Origin: Gonium pectorale
Lineage: Eukaryota > Chlorophyta > Chlorophyceae > Chlamydomonadales > Volvocaceae
DNA: 53,144 nt
Reading direction: 5' to 3'
Assembly (NCBI GenBank): GCA_001584585.1
Contig: LSYV01000037.1
Coordinates: forward strand, 962,743-1,015,886
In this document: positions 35,039-46,000 of the stretch, piece after piece
How the letters are laid out: every line of letters begins with the position of its first letter
Position numbering within the stretch: position 1 is the stretch's first letter
Notes under the pieces: generated by a model
Databases searched by the model: none
The model's input: the letters and a program-made list of their open reading frames with translations, nothing else
What the model was told of the DNA's origin: nothing
Program-made: the position numbers and the translations under genes

Positions 35039-37281
35039 ATGTTTGGTCGAGGCGGGCCGTTTGGCAACATGTTCGGTGGTGACCCCTTTTTCTCCGACCC
35101 ATTCTCACAAATGGACCGCATGATGAGCTCCATGCTGTCAAATGACCCTTTCTTTTCAAACTCGCTTCTGCGACCCCCCTTGCTTCAGCAGCACCAGCAG
35201 CACCAGCGCCAACAGCCAAGGGTAAAGACGAATTGCAAAAAATTACTTGTGGGAGCTGAAAGGATAGGGGCTCAATTTCTGCTCGGGCTACCGAAACCCG
35301 ACAGGGCCGACAGCCTGTTATCGAGGAGGTTCAGGATACGGAGCCCCACGGGCGAGCGGTCACTGCTCAAGATGAGCCAATTGTTGAGGAGCCGGACGAA
35401 GGTGCGGCCAGGTGTTTCGCCGCCCCGCCGTGGCACGCATCTTCGCATGTTCACCGACGTCAATCTGCCGCTTGGGAGTGTGGTTACTGGCCATTGCTTG
35501 TCGTCAAAGGCCGAACGAGCTAGATTGCCCACAACACTGTGTGGGCGACTTTGCTTGCGAGTCGATCGTAGCGCTGAGGGATGCTTCTGCTCTCGATTTC
35601 GCTGGTCCAATGTCATGCTTGCAGACGGGTCTCCCAATGGGCGCGCAGCGCAGCGGCAACGCCGGCACAGCCCTACACGGGCGACGACGACGGCGGCAGC
35701 TTCGGCCCATCAGGTGGTCGGTGAGTGACATGCGCTCGTCAGGGAATGGCTATACATCCTAGGAAGCGGTGCGGAGCTGCTGGCTTTGCAGCGCCTGCCT
35801 GCATTGTTTTGTTGAGCTCCATTGCTTTCTCCCTTGTTATATTGAGTGCTTTTCCTTGCCCACCCGTAGCATCAGTGTCATCCGCTCCGTGCTGAACGCT
35901 GTCGCATGGCCCTGGTTGACATGTGGCGCGCCAACCCTATGTCCCGCGCAACAGACCCCTTCGGTTCGCTGTTCGGAGCTCTGGCTGCTGGTGCCGGCAG
36001 CGGTGGTGGTGGCTCCTCCTTTGTGTTCAGCAGCTCGAGTTACAGCAGCATGGGGCCTGGGGGAATGACCTACCAGGCTTCTAGCACTACGCGGGTTGGC
36101 CCTGGCGGGGTGAGCGTTGGGTGGGTCTTTTGGCTTGCCACGAGACGCGAGGTGCGCCTCCAGCTTGGCAGGAGCCATGTATGTCATCGTATTGATGTGT
36201 GGGTTGGGCAGGCAGCCGATTAATGGTGAGGTACCATGTGCATTAGAAAGCATGGCGCACTGATCGTCATCAGGGGTCGTTGCCTGTGCACTTGGAGCCA
36301 GCTGGATACCGGCCTGCGCAGGTGCGGGAGACGCAGGCCGTCGTTCGCGACGGGCGCACCGGCACCGAATCTGTGACCATTAGCCGCGGCTTGGGTGACG
36401 GCCGGCAGCGCACGCTGGTGCGCACGCGCGACGTGACGGGGCGCGAGGAGCAGCTCGAGGACTTGCAGGGCATCACCGAGGTTCGTGGAGACTGCTTTGA
36501 GGGTTGTATTGGCGCATGCCAACATGTATGATGGATCTGCGCATGTACCACGCACTCCTGGTCCTGCTCCTTTACGACCTTCGCGGACCGTGACCGGGCG
36601 TGATTATCACGCCCACTTGCCTGCCTTACTGCCCTTGAACAGCACGAGGCCGAAGTCTTCGACGAGCACTGGCGGCATCACGCAGAAAGGACCCTGCCCG
36701 GTGGCAGTGCCGTGGGCGCTCACAGCGGCCGCCTGGGTGCCGGCGTCGGGAGCTCCATGGGCGGCCGCGGCGGCGGTCAGCGGCCGCTTGCGCTTCCGAG
36801 CTCTTCGGGTTCCCCTAACGCCGTACCGGCGGCGTACGATGGCGCGGCCAGGGTGACGAGTGCGCCGGCCACGTCGCTGCGGTCCTCGTACTCGCCCCGT
36901 GCAGGTGGAGCCATGAGCCGGCAACACAGCGGCGGCGCCTCCCACTATGCACCCTCCTCCGGCGGCCGCTCCGCTGCGTCGGATGTGAACATGTCGACGG
37001 GGATGGCCAGGGCCCCGAGTGGGGCTGCCCCTGCGTCTGGCGCCGGGGCGTACAGCTACGCTCCCGGGCCGCCCGCGACGGCTTATGGCGCCGGCGGCAG
37101 CGTCGGGCGGGTAGCCAGCAGCGGTGCGGGCACGGGTGCCGGTCTGGGCGTGACAGGGCACCGCGTGAGCCCCTCGCGGGAGGAGCAGTATCGGCCGCAG
37201 TCGGGCGCGAGCGGCCGCAACCCTTATGGAGGTGGTACATACGCACAGGGCGGCCAGGGACAGCAGCGGCACCGGTACTAG
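35039..37281 (+). CDS. Myeloid leukemia factor (MLF) family protein
   Basis: Exons are 35039-35221, 35305-35401, 35654-35720, an exon ending at 36109 (start about 35870 or 36000, unresolved), 36322-36480 and 36643-37281 (TAG). The N-terminus is typical of the family: MFGRGGPFGNMFGGDPFFSD then MDRMMSSML. Later come PVIEEV and an acidic stretch, SSFVFSSSSYSS, and the most conserved block, VRETQAVVRDGRTGTESVTI then LVRTRDVTGREEQLEDLQ and HEAEVFDEHW. The last exon adds a long Gly/Ser/Ala/Tyr-rich tail absent from most family members. MLF proteins are small adaptors linked in animals to 14-3-3 binding, transcription and protein quality control; the algal role is unknown. The join between exons 3 and 4 does not keep frame with the obvious acceptor, so a small exon is missed or the acceptor near 36000 is used. 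Confidence 0.82.
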
Positions 37282-40003
37282 ACGTGCGGTAGAACTTAGA
37301 GGACGTTCATAGGTAGCTATGTTTTCGTACCTGGTGATGCTGTGAGCGACGCAAGAGTCAACTACTTGCGGATCCGTCAGACGATACGATGTGCATTGAT
37401 GCCGATTAACGGTTCTCGCGTTGGTGTGCCCGTAGTGGGACCTTCGACTGCTGGCACTTTAAAGTCGTGGCATGTGCCGCATTGCTCTGAGAGCAGCATG
37501 GACACTTAAACAAGGCAGGAGTGGCGCGGGCTTCATTTGATTTGCAAAAGCTTGCTCCATTTTATTGAAGGCGGCTGGGCTCGTACTACTAGGCTCCTTG
37601 TGGTTTTTGCGGGTTGGTCGACGCCCGTTAAGCGTTACTGGTTTGAATCTAGTATACTCCGGTATACAGCGGCATGTATGGCCATCAAGCCCGAGCACCG
37701 AGCGAGCAACAGCGCGTGGCTTGCTCCGACATGGAACGCAGGCCAACATATCTGTTATATGGTGTAGGATTAATTGGCAGCAACACGTTTGGTATAGGTA
37801 TCGCTGAGCTGTCTGTCACACCGACTGCATGTGCACGCTGCATGTGTTCAAGTTTGAGTTCAACAACGGGTGTGTAGACTTTGAAATTGGGTGTGACCCC
37901 GCTTAAGACCTCACGCTGAAGGGTCTGGCTGCGCTGAAAACTGGGTTGGCTAGGGATGGCGTAAGACAACAGATTATAAGCCAACCTCTCCGCAGAGGTC
38001 CTACGCACGTAACGCCGTGTTCGCATACGCTCAGCAGGTGTCAATGCGTGTGCAAGATAGGGCCGGCGCCCGAACACGCCATATGCATTCTGGTTGTGCT
38101 GGCGGTGGTGACTAGGACGGATGTGCATGCGTGCCGCGCTGCAGGCATCCCCAAGCCGCCAAGCGTGCAGCATGCGACTAAGCAATAATTATGGGGAACC
38201 TAATGGGCGGGGTACAGGCACGGGTACAGGGTCGCCTGGCTTTTCTCTTGAAGGAAACCACTGAAACCGCAGCGCACCACCGCAACCAAAATCAAAACAC
38301 GGGCGGGGAGTATGTCTTGTTTTGCACGCGCACGTTGGGAATGTTCTGCTCTCCTGCACATAAAATTCCAGAACAGCAGGACAAAAAAACAAGCCACAAA
38401 CCCGAACCCCTTCCCCCGCCTTAAACTACCACGACAAGCGATCTACTGCACCGGGCCCCTAAAAGGGATCAGGACCTCAAACCAAGCCGGGGCGGCACAG
38501 CACCGCATGACTCCCTCCGCCCCCACCAACCAGCCAAATCCCAAGCACACCCCACGGCACACCCACTGAACTCAGCGGGCACCCTGCGACTGTGCACGTT
38601 GCCTGTGGGTGAACAACCTGCCTCTTGCCTCCTGGAGATCCATAGCCGCCTCGGCCAGGGCTCCAAGGTGCCGCAATTGGCAGCTCGCCGGGCCGGCCGG
38701 TCTCCACCTTCTCCACTGCCATCTCCTTGCTGCAGATCTGCACGCGGGTGGAAGAGCGCAAGGTCCCTCCCGGCCTACCACAAGCAAACCGGAAGGTCGG
38801 CGCCGCGCTCCCACCATTCTTGCTGCTATTCCCGCGGCCCAGTCCTGCAAGTCTGTGCCATAAAAAACAGCAAGGACTAAATGACGGCAATGGTGCTGAT
38901 TTAATTATGTTGCGGCTCGGCATATCTCCAGCTCCCTACAAGCATGTGAGGGACACTGGGACTTGCGGTGCATGTCCCCTGATGGAAACATGGCGGCTTC
39001 GGGTGTGCATGGCCGTACAGGCGGACTCCCTCTTCCTCTTCTATTTCTCTACTTTTTCCATGCAGGGCAGAGGGGGGCGATGGCTTTATGTGCCATCCAT
39101 ACCATCCGTGCCACCCAAGCCAGCCGGTGGGCCCAACGAGGGAGGCGTTGACTGGGGAGGTCTTGAGAGGTAGCTTCCCCCGCGACTGGCCCTACAGCAT
39201 AGCCGTCGGTGCTGCTGCAACGTGTGTCGTGTGAAGTAGGTCGGGTTCAGGGGAGGAATGTGTCAAATGTCAAACTTCACACGCTCATTTCCAGAGCCAC
39301 GCCAGCCGGTCGACAACGCCGGTACACTTTCCTACACTTCCTTCGGCAGACCAGGGTCACGACACACCAATAGGCGTAGGCGCGGCTCATCATGTATCAA
39401 TCCCCCTCCTGGCCTCACAACCTTGCCCCAAGCTCCAGGCGCCCTCCCTGTTTTCCAATCCCTACAGGCATTAAAGTACGGTATGCAAACGTGAATGAAG
39501 GTGCAAACACCATTGACATGTGTAGGCATGCGAGCATGTCGTGGGAAGTCCAAGTTCTAGTCAGTATCTCCCGCCTGGCGTAGGCAGCAAAATACAGGTT
39601 TAATGGTGTGTCTTGGGGCGACAGACGTCTGTACTGGGGCTGTACTTGTGGTTCTGGAGCGCGGACCTCACTTCGGACCGAGCATCAGCAATCATGCGGC
39701 TCCAAACAATCATTGACAAAACTAACAACAAATGCACTTCTTATTATAGTGCATTGGGGCACGGCGGGATAGTCTAGGTTGCTACTGCACCCCCCCCCCG
39801 CAGTTCCCAACTACATGCCTTGCCCCTTACCACTGACAATAATGATGTAACATACATGATACACACATTGTTGTTGAAATGTCGTTTGTTGTTTGAACTC
39901 GACAGCTGACAGCTGCGTAGTCGGGGGGGGGCCGACCCTTAGCAGCTGCGCGCGGGACGCGCGAGATAGCCAAACCTATCTCGCCGCTCTTTGTCAGCCA
40001 ATT
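37282..40003. other. Intergenic region between MLF and IQ-protein genes
   Basis: About 2.7 kb. Frames 38185-37685 and 38923-38477 on the minus strand are open but have no domain I recognise. The second contains a stretch (SSTRVQICSKEMAVEKVETG) with exon-like character bounded by CAG-type sites. The last few hundred bases before 40004 (C-run 39791-39799, G-run 39925-39931) should be the promoter and 5' UTR of the IQ gene; no TATA box is evident. Confidence 0.5.
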
Positions 40004-43000
40004 ATGTCGCCCGCAGCGACGAGCACCATGGCTGCGCCTGGTAAGCGGTCGGCATCCCTCAACCCTGTCAACGCTGCCCACCACGTAAGAGGAAATGCTG
40101 GCAATGCTGCCGGCCTGCAGATTCCCCAACCATCAAGCAACAGCAGCAGCATATGGCCGAGCTCTGTAAGACTGCGACGAAGATGGCGAAGTCCTACCAG
40201 GCGGTGGCACACCAGAAGGACGATCAGGTCAAGGCCTTGACGAGGGAGATGGAGCAGCTTCGGCGCAAGCTCCAAATCATGGAGGCGCAGCAGCGAAGAC
40301 CCGATCAAGGTGTGTGGCGGTCGGCGATGGCCGGTGGGTAGGTGAAATGTGATTCGCAGACTCTCTGTCATGCGAGTACAACACTTCTGGTGTGCAGATG
40401 CTTGCGTTCGGGATTGCCCTTTGAACTGTTCATGCGCCATACGGCCCATACTGGAACGCACTGCGCTTCCCTCACTACTCCAACCCTGGATATTCCCCTC
40501 GCATTCTCCCCCGCCGCCGCAGGCGCCTTTCCAAGCCGCCCTGCACCGTTCGGCCAAGCGCCCCACACGGCCAACGCTGCCGTGGCACGCGCCGCAGCCG
40601 CTGCCGTTGCGAATGCCGCCGCTGGCCGCGTGGACCTGCACGGCGATGATGCCGTTGTGCTGCGCGCCTCCAACCCGCAGTCCATCTTCCGGGCGGCCAT
40701 GCTCCGCTATGGCAGCATGACACCCGCGTCGATGCACGCGCCCCCGCACGACTCTAGCGCTGCAGCTGTGGCCGCCGCAGCGCTCCACGCCGGCCGGGCG
40801 GTCCCGCCAGCGGGACATCCGCACGCTCAGGGAGGTCCCACGAGCATGGACGTGCGTGACGAGCATGCGGACGCTGATGCCGCTGACGCGGGCAAGGGCA
40901 AGGGCAAGCGGGGCAAGCAGGGCTTCGGCAAGGCGCTCAAGAAGCTGCTGAAGGTGAAGGCCTGGCGCAGCGGCAGCAACCAGGCCGGCGACGTCTCAAT
41001 GTCCGGTGCTGCTCCGGTGCCGGCACCGACACCAGCTGCACCTGCACCTTCGCAGGCGGCCCAGCAGCACGCGGTTGCCGCCGCCGCCAACGCGACGGCG
41101 CCCACGGCGCCGCTGCCGGCGTACCATCGGCTTTGGGGTGCTGCCGATGCTACGGCCTTCGACGATGGTGGGCACTACCCGGGTCGCGAGCAGCCGGATG
41201 CATGCCCCGGCGTCATGCAGGCGCCCCCGCTGTCGGTCGGGGGCACACCGTCCATGACGATGCTGTTTGCGCCCCCCGTGAGCTCCGGCCGCCACAACTT
41301 TGTCACACTCCCCTCGCGCTACCTTGGCGCGGTGCACCCCGACGCCACTCCGATTCAAGGCGCAGCGCCGAACGCCGACCGCGCCCCGCAACCGCATCTC
41401 CAGCCCAAGCACATCCACCCGCAGGCAGCTGCACAGCCACAGCTGCAGGCGGCGGGGCAGCAGCGCGCCGCCCAGGGACTGCAACCTCGCACCCGCGACC
41501 CGAGCGCCGCCTCTGGCGTCAGCGCAAGCGCTGGTGCAGTGGCAGGCCTGGATGCGGTGGCGGCTGCGCTGCAGGGCTCCGACCTCGCCTACGGCCGCCA
41601 CGGCAGCAGCGGTGCCGACTTGTTCACGCCGCAGGCCCTGGTAGCTCTCCGCGCTCAGGTCCAAGCTGCGCATCCCAACGCACATCCCGATGCGGTGACG
41701 TACGCCATCGCACAGGCCCTGCTCGCGCCGGCCTCCGCGATCGGCCCTGGCGCCGCGGCCGCCTCGGCGCCTGCCGCAGCCACCTCCGGGCCGGAGCCCT
41801 CGGCGCTGCAGCCCGCCGCCGGGCCCGTGGCGGCGGCGAAACAGGGACAGGGCAAGGTGGCCAGCGAAGGTGGCAATGTGTGGGCGATGCTCGTGCAGCG
41901 GTCCAATATTGGCCAAGTCTCGCAGCGCCTGACAACCAGCACTCCTGGCTCTCGCCGCGCCACAGACGGCTCGGGCGCAGGCAGCCACGGCGGCGCGTCA
42001 TCGTCGGCGCCGATGTCGACAGCGGGGGCGCCTCCCACCGAAGACATAGCACTGGGGTCGCGCCGGCAGTCCTGGGGCTCAGAGCATGAGCAGTGGGGTT
42101 CGTCTGCGGGCGGCGCCAGCGTGACACAGCGCTCCGGTGCGCCGTCGGCTGCAGGTGCGGCACCGGCTGGCGTCAGCCGCCCGCCGACGGCCGCCGTCAC
42201 ATCCGCCACTGCAACGTCGTTAGCCTTCCGCGCTGCCGCTTTGCAGCTGGGGCAGCTGCCGCCGCGCCCCAGCCACCTGGTCTCCCGGTCCACTTCGGGG
42301 CCGGGAGCAGTGACGGCAGCAAGCATCGCCTCTCACCCGCTGTCATTCACTGGGGTCAACGCTGCCGGGGCTGCAGCTGCCGGCACTGCTGCTGCGCCCC
42401 CGATCCAACACTCTGGCCCCATCCTGCCAACACAAGAGCCCCCGTTACCCGGTACAGCTGCCTTTGCAGCAGCAATCGCTCCGGTAGGCGCGGCCTTGCA
42501 CGCCCAGGAGCTGCTGGTGCCACCGCGTGCGAGCCCCAAGGCTGCTCCGCGTGCCCCTGAGCCAGAACCGCCAGCCCCTGCCGACGCGTACCTCCTGAGC
42601 ATCCTTGGCCGCCTGAAGACGCCGAGCGTCCTGCGCCAGAAGACAGCCGCCCCAGTCCCTCCTGCTCCCACGCCATCGCCCACATCCGCGACGCAGTTTG
42701 CGGCTGCGCTTGCCTCCTCACGGCTACCATTTGAAGCCGCACCGACAGGCGGCTTGGCCAACAAAGACGCAGGAGCAAGTGCACCTGCAGGGCAGCAGGT
42801 AATGCGGGCATGCGGTCCTAGGCACTTCACCCGAATCAGCCGCAGGAAACACATCCTAGACCTTCGCCTATCCTTAAGGCTTTCGGCACCCAGCGTGCGA
42901 TGCGCGGCCGGTAGCCTTGCTGCCTGTGGCCTGTGGCTTGCCTGCAATCTCACCTGACCCCTTTCATGGGCTGTGACAGGTGCCGGGGTGCCGGTCATCG

Positions 43001-46000
43001 TCCGGAGGATCAGCTCAGGCGCAAGATCAGCAGGTGAGCACTAGCACCTTGGAATGGGCAGTGCAGCCCTGGAATCCTCGCGATGGGGCTGGAGACTGGG
43101 CTGTACTCCATGTCTTCACCGGCACTGTGCACATGACTTCTCTGGTGCTGCCTGTTAACCCGCTCCAACGATGCAGATGTCTGTCCATCGGTCGTCGTCT
43201 GGTGGCTCCGCCCAGGCCGATATCCCCATCACGCTCGCCCCTGACACAATCACCTACAAGAAGCCACCGCTGATGCCGCCGCTGCGCCTGCCGGCTCGCC
43301 ACGAACCCGCCGCTGTCGCCGACTCAAAGGGCCGTCTGTCTCCTGGAGGGGCCGGGCCACAACTCCAAGGCTCCGCACCCGTGGCCTCGCCAAGGCTCAA
43401 CGACTCTGGCGCCTCTGCTCCGCCTTCCCAGCAGCTAGCTCACGCCGTGGCTGCCTTCCGCCAGAAGGGCCCAGGGCCGTTGCCGCGTGCCCCGGTGCAG
43501 GCCGCTGCACCATCCCCACGTGCATCGGCGCCAGCAGCTGTGCCGTCCCCACGGGCACCGGCGGCCTCGCCTTCTCCACGCGCTCGGGCACCCTCACCAC
43601 GTGCGCCAGTGCCTGTGTCTGTTCCGTCCACGAGAGCAGCGCCCGACACGGTGAGCACCAGGGAACTCGTGTGAGGTCTCCAGTTGCCGACCACGTGTAT
43701 TTTCACCATACTTGTACCTAATGGCTGTTCCTGTGAACATGCTGCATAGGCAGCTGCGGTGTAGTAGAGGTGCGCCGGACGGACAGCTCGTACGAAGAGG
43801 CCTAGGTGCAATACCCTGACAGCACATATTACTTCTGTAGGAGTGTACCTGCTTTCCCTTGCACCCCACGTTGTCCTGGCCTGGCCAGAGTCCCCTTGCC
43901 GCCCGGGTAAAGGTATTACAGTAGGGCTCCTTGCACCCTGGCGTTTCCTTACCTCCGCCCCGGCCACAGGGCGCCCACGGGCCTCTGCCAACCGGCGAGC
44001 TCAAAGAAACAAGGGCATCAGGGGGAGGTTCCTCCCTGCTCGCTGTCAAGGACGCAGCTCGCCAGGTGTCTGCAGCTGGTTCTTTCACGGCAGACCCCAT
44101 AAAGGGCGCTGACCAGGCAAAGGGCCACGGCCAGAAGCCAACTGCCCTGTCGATTGGCGGCGCTGCTGGCCGCACGGCAAAGGGTGCAGCCGCCCAGGCG
44201 CCCATTCCAGCTGCGAATGCAAGCACCGACAAGGTCCAAGACCCCAGCCCTCGCGCTCGCACACTTGCGGACGCTGCCGCCAACGCGGCCGCCAATGCTA
44301 GTTCGCAGCCATTGCTGCTGCCGGCCACTGCTGCTGACCGGTCCGTCAACTCTTCCATTGAGACGCCCAGGGGCGCCGTCCTGCTGCGCACCTCGCAGAC
44401 TTCGCAAGCCGCCCATCGGTACGGCTCCGCTGCCGCGGACGCTGACCCCGATGTCAGCCCCTGCGGGAGCGCACGGGGCACTACACCGCCGGCCGCCAGC
44501 CCTCGGCCGGCAGCTACAGCCTCGCCGAGCCCGGGCAGCGCAAGCTCCGTGGGCAGCTGGGACCCAGAGGCTGTGTTGCGTGCCGGCGCGACCATCCTCA
44601 GTTCACCGCAGGCGCCAAGATGGCGCTCACCCAAGGATGTCCCGCTGCTTCGAGCCGAGGTCCATGGGCCCGTCAACCGCAGCGCTGCCGCTGCAGCGGC
44701 CGCCGCCATGCGTCTGCAGCCGCAGCGCTCCACAACCGACGGCGGCAGCTCCACCACCGCCGCCGAGTCCGGCACGGGCAACTCCGGAGAGCCGCAGCGT
44801 GCATCTGTTGGCGGCAGCAGTGGCGGCGGTGCCTCCGAGATGGCCGCCGCCGTGGCCGCACAGCCCGGGCAGCCTGCGAGAGCGAGCAGCGCGGGCCGAC
44901 CGGGACGCGGGCTGTCGCGGATACCAGCATGCCCCGCACCATCTGCATCACGCGACCTCAAGCGGGAGTGCGAGCTCTCCCCGGGGCAGTGCAGCGCCAC
45001 AGAGCGGTGGGCGTCGGAGGGAGGCGGTGGCCGCGGCCAGGCTGCTCAACCCAGCCAACTGTCCACGGACTTCGCGACGGCCGTCACCTCGGTGACATGC
45101 GACAACAGCGACACCGCAACGTCTGCGCCGCGCTCGGGGCCCGCCACGCCTACTGGCGGCGCCGCACGCCAAGCCGGCAGCGTCAACGGCGCAGCGGGCA
45201 GCACCAGCACGGTGGAGGTCAGCATCGAATCGGGCAGCATCGTCAGCGCCATCACGACGCCCTACTGCGCCGACGCTGGCGGCACGGGTGAGGCGGGCGC
45301 CGGCACACCCTCGCCCGTAACATCTCCCTTCCTGACGCCCTCTGCACTCCGTCGCGCTGAGGGTGGCGATGCGGCGCCTCGCACACGGCATCCGCCGCCA
45401 GCTCCTGCAGCCTCTCTTGCGTCTGCCGGCTCCGAGACCATGTCGCTGGCGGCTTCATTTAGCAGCCTCACCTCAAATGGAGAGATCCGGCCTGGTGCCA
45501 TCCGCGGCATCCGGGCATTGGAGCAGGCGCGTGAGCTGCGCGCCGCCCTGATCGCTGAGCAGCAACAGGAGCAGATGCGGCTTGAAGGCCTGGCGCAGCA
45601 GCGCCGTGAGACCGTTGCTGCCATCGCGATCCAGGCTGCCTGGCGCGGCTTACGCGCCCGGCGGAAGGCAGCGGTGCGCAAGCAGACACTAGAGCGGCAG
45701 CGCTACCTCGAGCGAGAGCGCCGCAAGCGGGAGCAGCGCCAGCGCGAGATTCGGGCGGCGGTGAAGCTGCAAGCTGCGTGGCGCGGGCGTGTTGCAAGGC
45801 GGCAGGCTGAGCAGATGCGTGCTGCTGCAGCCGCGGCTGCAGCGGCCGCCGTGGCCGCAGCGGCTGAGCAGTGCCGGCGAGAGGTGGCAGCAGCCATTAC
45901 GATGCAGGCGGCATGGCGCGGCGCCCGGGCACGTTTGCAACTGCGCATGCTGCGAGCGGAGCAGACACGGCAGCGCGCGGCGATGGAGGCGGCCGCCGCC

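Noticed and set aside
37590..37670. tRNA-like sequence with GGTTTGAATC (B-box-like)
   Set aside because: No matching A box, acceptor stem or cloverleaf could be drawn around it.
43594..45000. 468-codon minus-strand frame
   Set aside because: Antisense to the IQ-protein exon, whose frame is open for 1116 codons and encodes recognisable IQ motifs.
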